Positions 1-8,034 of a DNA stretch of 11,128 bases are shown here, piece after piece. A model generated the notes under the pieces. It had not been told where the DNA came from and made no database searches. It was given only the letters and a program-made list of their open reading frames with translations. Source of the stretch: Flavobacteriales bacterium (GTDB taxonomy: Bacteria > Bacteroidota > Bacteroidia > Flavobacteriales > BACL11); assembly GCA_002730985.1 (NCBI GenBank), contig PCBP01000015.1, positions 17,677 to 28,804 on the forward strand, read 5' to 3'. Within the stretch, counting starts at the first letter, position 1. Every line of letters begins with the position of its first letter. Position numbers and translations under genes: made by a program.

Positions 1-3000
1 GTTGGTTCAAATTTTAAAGAATAAAGATCGTTATAATCTCTGTCTCCAATAATATTTACAAGACCCGTTTTATTATCAACAACTTGATTTCCAAATAAAG
101 ATCCTTTTTGAATTGTGTAAACATTCTTATTTGTAAAGTCTACAGTGGTAAGTACTTCTGTAAGTTGAATACTATCCTTTGTGCGACCTCCTGCAATAGA
201 TGTAGGCACGGTTGCTTGTACTAAAAATCTACCATAAGTATTTGTAAGTTCTAATTTACCATCAGTTTTAATATTATTACTTGCATTAGAAAACTGCGTA
301 TTAATATTGTCAATTGTTAGAGCATTATTAGTCTCACATTTAAAGTAATTTACAAGTTCTCTAGTGCTAAATCTAATATATTTTGATCTTTCAGGATTTG
401 TAAGAGTATCGATATCAGAAACAAGATCAAAATCTTTAATAGCATCAACTCTTTTATCTGATGTTAGATCACGTATTATTGATGTTGAATCAGCTGAAGT
501 TGATAATCCAGAAGATGTAGTAGAAGTAATACCAGTATCAGCAAAATTCTTAAGTCCTGAAGTATGAAGTAATCTGTTAACTGGACTTACTAATGCTTGA
601 TATTCAATTGGACTTTGAATAGTGTATGATAAATTTTGATAATAATCATTATCTGGAATAACTTGGAAGTCATCATCCAATTTTCCAGTATTTGTAAACC
701 AACCTTTAGTCTTTTTAGATGAATAGTCAACTTTAAATTCCCCTTTGTTTGGGTATAAAGTATTAATAGTAGCTATAGATCCAGTATAAGTTCCTTTAAT
801 TTTTTCATTTACCTTAAGATCATATTTACCAATTACCTTAATATAATCATTAGAAATTTTATCTAATTTAAGACCAACATCTTGATATTCATTATTAGCA
901 TCTAATACAAATATAGTTTCACCTTCAATAAATGGTGCTGCCTCTTGAGTAAGTGTAAATACAGGAAATTTCTTCTTATTAACAATAGAAGCAAAAGTTT
1001 GATTTGTTTTAGCAAGACCTGGATTATTTGCAATATCTTTTATATTAAATTCAAATTGATAAGGATTAAGACCCAATGCTGATGGTCTGCTTATATAAGT
1101 GTTAGTTACAGTAAAGAATCTATATCCATTATTTGCAGAGTTAAAAGTAGTTCCATATTCATTTTCAAATCCTTCTACAAAAATTTCATCACCTATTTTA
1201 AATGGATCTGTTGTAAATCCAACGATTGGAGTTCCTAAAGTAACTGTTACAATTCCACTTTGAGTATTTGTAACTATAGTATCACCAATTGCTACGGAAG
1301 TAACAGAAACACCATTGGTATTATCAACAGTTAATATTTCAGGAACATTTAATCCTTTTGGTGCAGATATAATATCAACACTTTCAATTGCTTGTGTTGA
1401 TGGACTTACATTTGGTTGTAAGTATCCTGTAGTATTAACTTCTCTAGTAAGTTTATCAATTATGACTAATGTAGGATTAGCAACAAATCCTTGGCCACCA
1501 CTAACAACATCTAAAGTCTTAAGTACGCCATAATCTCTTAAAGAAATTACTGGAGATAATCTTGCTATGGGCAATAAAGTTTTATCTGAAGCATACTCAA
1601 AACCAATGTTATTAATCTTAACATCTTTTATTTGATTAGAAGTAGATGATCTAGGTAATACCTCACCATTTGCTCCTTGAGTAGAAGCAATACTTACAAA
1701 TTTTGGCATTTGTTTGTATCCTACTCCAGCAAAATCTATCTTGATTTCACTTAAAGGTCCTCTTGCTGTTGGTGAATTTGTAGAATATTTAAAAGTATCT
1801 GTAGTTGAAGAATCATAGCGAAGAGATTCTGGTTTTTTATCTAATTGAATAGTAAAGGTAGTGGTTCCAATACCAGCAACTGCATATGAACCTTCATAAT
1901 CACTATTAACATAAGTAACCCTAGATCCATTTTTAACATCAATATCAGATGTACTAATAAATCCAGATTTTTCTAGATTATAGAATAAGTTAAATGGATT
2001 GTCTTTATTATATTTCAATGTAACAGTCGCTGTTACTCCACTACCTACAGTACCATCCCTAGCAATACTAATTACATTTGAACTTCCTATAGATACAAAT
2101 TTATTAACAAAATCATGATCATGATATAAATTAAAGTCATATCCAGATAAAGATGTGTCTGAAACATCAAATACTAGATTATTATCTCTTACGACAGGAA
2201 TTGGTGGATTTATTAAAGACAATTCCTGTGCAGTACCACCAACAGATACTAAAGACTTAACTTGTGGTGGATAACTTATAGCATCATAATAGGTGTCTGC
2301 TAATTGAATCTTATTATCATCAATTCTATAAACAAAATATGATGAAGAAACAGTTAGTCCCTCAATTGCTGAAAAATCAGTAACACCAATACCAGTATTA
2401 TAAAATACCTTACTACCAGTTTCAAAATGATGAGAATTTATAGTTAAAATATCTGTAGATGTATTAACACCAGAAGATGTAAACAATACAGGATTAACCA
2501 ATAACTTTTCAGTTAATGCATTATATTTTAAGGTAATTCCTGCTGAAGTACCAATACCAACTGATTGATCAGGTTTTAATGATAATGTAATAACATCATT
2601 ACCTAAAAGATTATGATTTGTTGAAACTGAAACTGTTGTATCTATTTTTTCAACGGTTCCAGTTACTTGAGTAAAATTAGATTTGAAAATATATTCAAAA
2701 CTATCAGTAGTAGCACTTAAGAAGAATAGTCCACCTGCGAGTGTTCCAGTTGTAGATCTTAAATCTGAAAGTTGAGTTGTTATTCCAATATAATCTTCGG
2801 ATTTATTAATAGCATAAAGATTTTGACTAGTTCCAGAAATTGGTATACTATATCCAGAAACAACAGTTCCATTTGTTGAAACTCCAATATTACCACCACT
2901 AGATGCTTTTGTAAGAGTTATTAATTGACCAGTCTTAAATGGATGCTTTGGTAAGTAAATGCTTTGAGTCGGAACAGAGACTTGACTAGCAGTTTCTCCT

Positions 3001-6000
3001 ACAGAAACATATACTGACGTAGATACTCCAGCAACTCCTCCTAAACCAAAAGACTGCTTGGGATTGAAGTAAACAATATCATCTAACTTAGAATCAAAGT
3101 AAGTAGTTTTTACTGGTAATGTAATTGATCTTGGTATTGTGGTAACTTCAGTAGAAAGTGTATGAGCAATTCCAGTAATACCTCTCTTAACTCTTAAAAT
3201 ATTTCTATCTTCAAACTTATTAAGAACAGATAATGTTTCTGTACCTATACCAATAGTACTACCAACAGAAATTAAATCTGAAGTTCTACCAACGTAAATA
3301 TCAGTTATAATTCCTGCTGTTCCATTTAAAGCAACTTCTTTATAAAGAATTGTATTTTCTGTAGTAATACCTAATACATGATTTCCTGCAAGATTTTGAA
3401 TAGCAGTTGATAATCCAGAAACTATAATAGGAGTATTAAGTGCTAATTCATGAGGTTCTGTAAAGTATGCAGATATTGTATTAGAATCTTTCCATGTAAA
3501 TTGAACACCAGTAAATGAAGTGTATGTAGTTTCAATAAGCGATAACTCTGGACTATCTACAGATTTAACAACAGCAGTTAAACCATTTCCATTAGTTCCT
3601 GTATCATCAAAAACTAAACTATCACCAGCTTTGTAATTATCTCCAACTTTTATAATATCAAGAGATTCTACATCTCCCTGAGAAACTGCTTCTACAACTG
3701 AAGATTGTGTAACAATATCGTCCGATTGTACAAAATATGTGGATGAGAATTTATCAGATGATTTATATGGGAAAGTATTTCTAACTAAATCCGAAGAATT
3801 AAAATCAAATGATTGTGTAATTTCATCTTCTGCATCTAAAACTACAGGAAGTGACCTATAAGTATGTCCAATAAAATATGGGAAAACTGGTTCTAACTTT
3901 CCATTAGAAGCAGTATTAACACCCACAAAATAAGCATATACTCCATCAGGGTATTGTGGTGTTATGCAATATCTACCATTATGCTCATCTAAATCACCAG
4001 AAGCATCATAAGAATAGTCCTCTGCAAAAGTTCCTTCTGCAAAAGTCAATAGTGCTGGTCTATCTTCAACTTTAGAAGAATCTAAACTATAACTTGGTTT
4101 TAAAAGAGTAACATCAGAATTATCAAAAGCATCAGTATATCCATAAGGACCATATATTGGATTACCATCATAAGCCCACCCTATAATAGGCGAGTGACTG
4201 CCTGTAAGATCTCCAAAGTATTCTTTACCTATATCAGTAGAATAACCTACTACAGAGTATCTAAGACCATGTACAGACTGTGTTATAACCTCATCAGTAT
4301 ATCTTGCAGTATATGGTCTTGTTGATTGTATACCACATAATGATAATTTTCTAATATCTGTGTCAAATATAGCATTCTTTCCTGCAGGAATAACTTTTAT
4401 AGAAGTTTTATCCGTACTAAATCCTGCTCCCCCATTAAGTATTACAGTATCAACTATTCTTAAGTAAGTATCCGATCCTACATTTCTATCAATAATAGGT
4501 CTTATCTTAGCACTAAATCCATCACCCTCTACAGATAAAACTGGAGTAGAATAATATTCATTTCCACCAGAATCAATTCTAACTTTTACAACTTTTCCAT
4601 TTTCAATAATAGGAACTAAAGCTGGAGTGATATCCTTATCACTTCTACCAAGACCATTCTTTAATAGTATTTCTGGTCTATTGTGATAGTTTATGAGAGT
4701 AGAAGAACCGTATGATGTTCCCTTTTCATAAAGGAAAGCATCTATTATTTTTCCATCAATAACAGGAGTTAATTTAACAGTCTCAGTTGTTATGCCAGTA
4801 GAATATATAACTTCTGCAGTAATTGTAATATCTGGATAGTTAAATGTCTGATATCCAGATCCCTTAGTCGTAAATTTCGTATAATTATTTTGATCAAAGT
4901 TAGTTGTTACAGTTCCACCTACTCCAGCATTTGCAATCCTAAATGAATTATCATTTAACTTAATTACCTTATATTCAATTGAAGTAGATAGTCCTGTAAT
5001 ATCAGTAGTTGTTCCACCAGAATAAACTATAGATTCTCCATTCTTAAATCCATGATTTTCAAAAGTAATTGTATCAGTATAAGTGGAAATACCAGTAGAC
5101 TTAACATAAATTTTTCTGTTTGCATATTCATCACCTGGATCTACTACAGCAATAGAATTTAAAGTATTTTTAGCATTTTTAAGTGTAAACTTATGAGTTC
5201 CTGTTTTTGCTACATTAGTAAATCCTATTGTATTAATTCCAGCATTATAATCGGATTCATCTTTAAAAAGATAAACGCTACTTATACCAAGAACTTGAGG
5301 ATAGTATACAGAACCATCTTCTAATGTTTCATAATCAGCAGCATCACTTCCTTTAAAGGTACCAATACCCAACGCAGGAAAACCATTTCTATTGTAAACT
5401 AATGGTTGACCACTTTCTAAATTATGATCATTTGAAAATCTGAGAGTTTCATTAACAGTATCAACATCACCACCATTCCCTATAAGTCTACCATCAAATT
5501 CTAATGTTCTGTTCCTTTTTTTAAGTACTGGTCTTAAAATACTATTACCACTATTACCACCAGTAATTTTTACTGAAAGAACATCCTCAATATCAAAATT
5601 TTGAGGGTCAACTAAAATTTCTCTAAGATGTCCAGATATAACTGGACGAACCAAAGCAGTTGTTCCAGATCCTGCTTTAATTTCTAATGAAGGTGGATTA
5701 ACTATATCATATCCTTCACCACCACTAATAACAGAAAACTTCTCTAATGGACCATAGAAAACACTATCAGATGATTTATAGTTTTCAATTTCTACACCAT
5801 TAATCATCATTCCCACAGGACCAGGAAGAGTTTTTGTATCTTCTCCCGTTTTTAAATTATATGATACTGGGAATTTTTTAAGTAATTCTTGAGATTGAAG
5901 TTGTTGGTTATAATGTCTTAATAGAGTAAATGTATGATCTACAAATACTGAACCTGTAATATCCTTAACAGTAAATTCAACACTAGTGCTAGAAGGATTT

Positions 6001-8033
6001 GCTAGGAAAGATGCTGATGAATATAATTTAATCTTATTAAAATCTACATTTTGTACAAAGTATACTCCTTCAGAGAGTCCTTCAATAGCATTTGTACCAT
6101 CAATGGTTCCTGGAGTATAATATACTTCATCACCAGTTATGAAAGGAATATTAGATTCGCTAAAAGATATTATTGAATACTTTCTTGTAGTTGAATTATA
6201 TCCCTGAATTGTATCTCCTACAATCGCACTAGAAATTCCAACTTTAGCAAGACTCTTTGTAATAGCATAAGAAGGTAATCCATTAGTGGCAACGTATAAA
6301 AATTCTTCATTTTCATCATATACATTTTGAATATCTGCAGTTAATGAATTATTTCCATATTTAAAACTAACATCGGACGTAGAATATGCTTTATTCAGTA
6401 CTCTTCGTAGATTATAATCTTTACCATTTTCTGCAACGAATGAATCAGACAACGAAACATCATAACCATCAGCAGATATAGTATTGACCGTAGCGGTCAT
6501 ATCTCCACCAATAAATTCAATAGCCTTTTGTAGAATTAATGGATTACTATTTCTCTCTACAATCTCAACAGTATCACCAACTTTTAGACTTGAAGTATAA
6601 GATCTTGATTTTAATTTAAATTCACCAACATTACCTATAATAGTATCCACTATTTCAGATATAGTAGATGTATTATAAATCCAAGAATTTGCTTGAATTT
6701 CTTTATTGGATAAATCATTACTTTCTATTCTTTCACCAATACTCTTAATCAGTATTGTTTCACCTTCTAAAGATAATCTATTCTGAGAATTTGAAATAAA
6801 ATCAGATAAAACTCCAGTAATTCTTAATTCAATTTTTTCATTTGCAGTATCACCATCCTCATATCCATAGATAGTCTCTTCTGATCTTAAATTATCACCA
6901 TATGCAATTGCAGTTTGAATAGATTGTGTGCCTGTGGTAGAAATTCCTATAAATTGGTTAATTGTTTTATCGGAGTAAACAATATTAGTATTAATACCAG
7001 ATACAACAACTCCAGTAGCACCAAAACCTATTGTAGAATCTACTGTTATGACAGATGCTCCTACACCAACATCACCTATGACTTTTGTTTTTCCTGGAAC
7101 TCCAAAAGTTCCAGTAACAAATTCTTCATCATCATATCCAACAAAAATATCTAAAGCATAATATTCAGCATCACCAGCTCCAGATATACCCGTTACAATC
7201 TCAACCTCAGAGATTGAAGCACTGGTTTGAGTATCAGTAGATTTAAATATAGTTTGACCTGTTAATTTTACAGGATCTCCCGATATTTTTTCAGCAACTA
7301 TTCTTTCACGTCTAATATATTTTGCTGAAGAGGGTTTTATTAAAAATTCTTCTAGGTCAATAATTTTTGGATCAGCACCATATAATACTTGAAAGAGTAT
7401 TCTAAAGGATTCTTCAGTTCCTTTTGCTTCATAAAATGTTCTTGCTTCCTTAATAAAGTTACTAACATCCAAATTAGAAACAAAATCTACATTTTCTAAT
7501 CCAGGAGTTAAAGTAACTTTAAGTTTTTTATAAAATTCTTGTAAAAATAGAGAACTTAAATTAACAACAACAGCATCATTCTCATGTGTCGCAGTACTAG
7601 ATGTAGAGAAAACTAACTCGCCTGGAGCATTTTCAGCATGATATGTAGTTATTCCACTAAATCCACGAACACATCCAGTAAAACTATTGGTTGTTAATCC
7701 AGTATATGTAACAATTTCATCATCAATCTTAAAAAGACCATATTGATCAGGAAATCCTTTAGTGCTATCAACGTTAATAGTAGTAGCATCTGTAGTAATA
7801 CCTGCAGAAAGAGCAGTTCTTCCTGTTATTACCTCTGGAGTTAGGTTATCTAACTTTAAATATTGATCTAAATTATCACTAATATCGACTGGACCACCAC
7901 GATACTCTTGTCCAATATAATATTGCTTTAAAAAATCAGCAGTCTTAGGACTTTCAGATAATATAAACTCTGGAAGTTGATTATCAATTAATTGCTGAAC
8001 TTGTACTCTCTTATCAATACCTGTTGTGATCAT
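1..8033 (-). CDS. Giant modular virion protein with YHYH domain, probable gp7-position baseplate wedge protein (3' partial)
   Basis: One frame stays open from ATG at 8033 to the left edge: at least 2677 residues, with no stop in sight. The start is fixed by the gp6 stop one base upstream; AGAGA five bases before the ATG is a weak ribosome site. Residues 1-240 include a helical stretch (AKGTEESFRILFQVLYG, ~203-219) like tail protein I and the related core of T4 gp7. After that the protein is rich in S, T, G, V, I, N and D and built from repeated modules: GG-x-G-Y/F turns, 'H-x-F-x-T-G' segments, two RG-x-x-G-I-x-x-x-H segments, and a YHYH domain at ~1255-1394. No signal peptide, membrane segment or catalytic enzyme motif was seen. 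T4 gp7 is about 1030 residues, so this would be far larger. A virion structural role is well supported by context; wedge function is inferred. It could instead be a fibre or adhesin fused to a wedge anchor. Confidence 0.85.
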   Translation of the reverse strand, partial: MITTGIDKRVQVQQLIDNQLPEFILSESPKTADFLKQYYIGQEYRGGPVDISDNLDQYLKLDNLTPEVITGRTALSAGITTDATTINVDSTKGFPDQYGLFKIDDEIVTYTGLTTNSFTGCVRGFSGITTYHAENAPGELVFSTSSTATHENDAVVVNLSSLFLQEFYKKLKVTLTPGLENVDFVSNLDVSNFIKEARTFYEAKGTEESFRILFQVLYGADPKIIDLEEFLIKPSSAKYIRRERIVAEKISGDPVKLTGQTIFKSTDTQTSASISEVEIVTGISGAGDAEYYALDIFVGYDDEEFVTGTFGVPGKTKVIGDVGVGASVITVDSTIGFGATGVVVSGINTNIVYSDKTINQFIGISTTGTQSIQTAIAYGDNLRSEETIYGYEDGDTANEKIELRITGVLSDFISNSQNRLSLEGETILIKSIGERIESNDLSNKEIQANSWIYNTSTISEIVDTIIGNVGEFKLKSRSYTSSLKVGDTVEIVERNSNPLILQKAIEFIGGDMTATVNTISADGYDVSLSDSFVAENGKDYNLRRVLNKAYSTSDVSFKYGNNSLTADIQNVYDENEEFLYVATNGLPSYAITKSLAKVGISSAIVGDTIQGYNSTTRKYSIISFSESNIPFITGDEVYYTPGTIDGTNAIEGLSEGVYFVQNVDFNKIKLYSSASFLANPSSTSVEFTVKDITGSVFVDHTFTLLRHYNQQLQSQELLKKFPVSYNLKTGEDTKTLPGPVGMMINGVEIENYKSSDSVFYGPLEKFSVISGGEGYDIVNPPSLEIKAGSGTTALVRPVISGHLREILVDPQNFDIEDVLSVKITGGNSGNSILRPVLKKRNRTLEFDGRLIGNGGDVDTVNETLRFSNDHNLESGQPLVYNRNGFPALGIGTFKGSDAADYETLEDGSVYYPQVLGISSVYLFKDESDYNAGINTIGFTNVAKTGTHKFTLKNAKNTLNSIAVVDPGDEYANRKIYVKSTGISTYTDTITFENHGFKNGESIVYSGGTTTDITGLSTSIEYKVIKLNDNSFRIANAGVGGTVTTNFDQNNYTKFTTKGSGYQTFNYPDITITAEVIYSTGITTETVKLTPVIDGKIIDAFLYEKGTSYGSSTLINYHNRPEILLKNGLGRSDKDITPALVPIIENGKVVKVRIDSGGNEYYSTPVLSVEGDGFSAKIRPIIDRNVGSDTYLRIVDTVILNGGAGFSTDKTSIKVIPAGKNAIFDTDIRKLSLCGIQSTRPYTARYTDEVITQSVHGLRYSVVGYSTDIGKEYFGDLTGSHSPIIGWAYDGNPIYGPYGYTDAFDNSDVTLLKPSYSLDSSKVEDRPALLTFAEGTFAEDYSYDASGDLDEHNGRYCITPQYPDGVYAYFVGVNTASNGKLEPVFPYFIGHTYRSLPVVLDAEDEITQSFDFNSSDLVRNTFPYKSSDKFSSTYFVQSDDIVTQSSVVEAVSQGDVESLDIIKVGDNYKAGDSLVFDDTGTNGNGLTAVVKSVDSPELSLIETTYTSFTGVQFTWKDSNTISAYFTEPHELALNTPIIVSGLSTAIQNLAGNHVLGITTENTILYKEVALNGTAGIITDIYVGRTSDLISVGSTIGIGTETLSVLNKFEDRNILRVKRGITGIAHTLSTEVTTIPRSITLPVKTTYFDSKLDDIVYFNPKQSFGLGGVAGVSTSVYVSVGETASQVSVPTQSIYLPKHPFKTGQLITLTKASSGGNIGVSTNGTVVSGYSIPISGTSQNLYAINKSEDYIGITTQLSDLRSTTGTLAGGLFFLSATTDSFEYIFKSNFTQVTGTVEKIDTTVSVSTNHNLLGNDVITLSLKPDQSVGIGTSAGITLKYNALTEKLLVNPVLFTSSGVNTSTDILTINSHHFETGSKVFYNTGIGVTDFSAIEGLTVSSSYFVYRIDDNKIQLADTYYDAISYPPQVKSLVSVGGTAQELSLINPPIPVVRDNNLVFDVSDTSLSGYDFNLYHDHDFVNKFVSIGSSNVISIARDGTVGSGVTATVTLKYNKDNPFNLFYNLEKSGFISTSDIDVKNGSRVTYVNSDYEGSYAVAGIGTTTFTIQLDKKPESLRYDSSTTDTFKYSTNSPTARGPLSEIKIDFAGVGYKQMPKFVSIASTQGANGEVLPRSSTSNQIKDVKINNIGFEYASDKTLLPIARLSPVISLRDYGVLKTLDVVSGGQGFVANPTLVIIDKLTREVNTTGYLQPNVSPSTQAIESVDIISAPKGLNVPEILTVDNTNGVSVTSVAIGDTIVTNTQSGIVTVTLGTPIVGFTTDPFKIGDEIFVEGFENEYGTTFNSANNGYRFFTVTNTYISRPSALGLNPYQFEFNIKDIANNPGLAKTNQTFASIVNKKKFPVFTLTQEAAPFIEGETIFVLDANNEYQDVGLKLDKISNDYIKVIGKYDLKVNEKIKGTYTGSIATINTLYPNKGEFKVDYSSKKTKGWFTNTGKLDDDFQVIPDNDYYQNLSYTIQSPIEYQALVSPVNRLLHTSGLKNFADTGITSTTSSGLSTSADSTSIIRDLTSDKRVDAIKDFDLVSDIDTLTNPERSKYIRFSTRELVNYFKCETNNALTIDNINTQFSNASNNIKTDGKLELTNTYGRFLVQATVPTSIAGGRTKDSIQLTEVLTTVDFTNKNVYTIQKGSLFGNQVVDNKTGLVNIIGDRDYNDLYSLKFEP
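1485..5723 (-). repeat. Dispersed protein repeat A: GG-x-G-Y/F turn modules in the giant protein
   Basis: A short module built on a glycine turn followed by an aromatic residue recurs in the giant protein. It is usually followed by a Pro-containing strand and then an alternating hydrophobic strand. Clear copies are SGGEGY (770-775), KGSGY (1057-1061), SGGNEYY (1155-1161), NGGAGF (1200-1205), FAGVGY (2101-2106) and SGGQGF (2178-2183). Weaker copies are DPGDEY (965-970), GDNY (1464-1467) and NIGFEY (~2142-2147). Several continue as 'x-x-P-x-(L/V/F)-x-(V/I)'. The copies are too diverged to align at DNA level, so this is a protein-fold repeat and not a recent tandem duplication. The coordinates give the span between first and last copies, not continuous repeat. 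Confidence 0.65.
2289..6143 (-). repeat. Dispersed protein repeat B: 'H-x-F-x-T-G-x-x-(V/I)' beta modules in the giant protein
   Basis: A second module of about 50 residues has an His/Phe-rich loop, a 'T/N-G-x-x-V/I-x-Y' strand, a variable loop, then 'Y-x-V-x-x-x-(D/N)-x-N-x-I/F-x-L/I'. Copies lie around residues 631 (FITGDEVYY then YFVQNVDFNKIKL), 994 (HGFKNGESIVY then YKVIKLNDNSFRI) and 1869 (HHFETGSKVFY then YFVYRIDDNKIQL). Partial copies begin near 1528 (PHELALNTPIIV), 1697 (HPFKTGQLITL) and 1807 (HNLLGNDVITL). The spacing is irregular and other modules, including the YHYH domain, lie between copies. The pattern fits a string of small beta domains, as in elongated phage appendages. The coordinates give the span that contains the copies. 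Confidence 0.6.
3852..4271 (-). other. YHYH domain within the giant protein
   Basis: This covers residues ~1255-1394 of the giant protein. Visible landmarks in order are HGLRYSVVGYS (from 1255), H1280 in GSHSPIIGWAYDG, the tract GWAYDGNPIYGPYGY (1285-1299), HNGRYC (1351-1356), PQYPDGVYAYF (1359-1369) and FPYFIGHTYRS (1384-1394). These match the aromatic, Gly/Pro-rich signature of the YHYH family, which is found in bacterial surface or secreted proteins and in large structural proteins of marine T4-like phages. The biochemical role is not settled, and conserved His and aromatic residues have prompted ideas of ligand or metal binding. Its place in the middle of a beta-repeat chain suggests an inserted binding or stabilising domain. 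Confidence 0.8.
7314..8033 (-). other. N-terminal wedge-like (tail protein I/gp7-type) region of the giant protein
   Basis: This covers residues 1-240. It opens with a charged, mostly helical segment containing QLIDNQLPEFILSESP and an aromatic QYY run. A small beta module follows at ~92-130 (KGFPDQYGLFKIDDEI, then CVRGFSGITTYHA). A helical segment at ~150-235 then carries FIKEARTFYEAKGTEES and ILFQVLYGADPKIIDLEEF. In P2-like phages the 'KGTE-S-x-R-x-L-F' pattern is typical of tail protein I, and T4 gp7 has a related core that pairs with gp6. With gp25 and gp6 encoded directly upstream, I infer that this part anchors the giant protein in the baseplate wedge. The assignment rests on motif recognition only. 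Confidence 0.5.
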
Positions 8034-8034
8034 A

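Noticed and set aside
364..567. Plus-strand open frames at 364-567, 1315-1533 and 8770-8973
   Set aside because: All are short, antisense to the giant gene or gp6, and carry no family signature.
1861..3300. Repeated short DNA words such as ccaatacca and accagtat on the plus strand
   Set aside because: They reflect recurrent Gly-Ile-Gly, Thr-Gly and Ser-Thr codons in the giant protein. The spacing is irregular, and there is no CRISPR-like repeat-spacer pattern or long direct repeat.
5773..5780. Late-promoter-like element on the minus strand inside the giant gene (TATAAATC; similar near 3760)
   Set aside because: It misses the last consensus base, lies inside coding sequence, and such AT-rich octamers are expected by chance at this GC content.
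6915..7154. Plus-strand open frame of 79 codons rich in Asn, Ser, Cys and Tyr
   Set aside because: It is antisense to the giant gene, has low-complexity composition and no convincing ribosome site, and is a shadow of the real frame.
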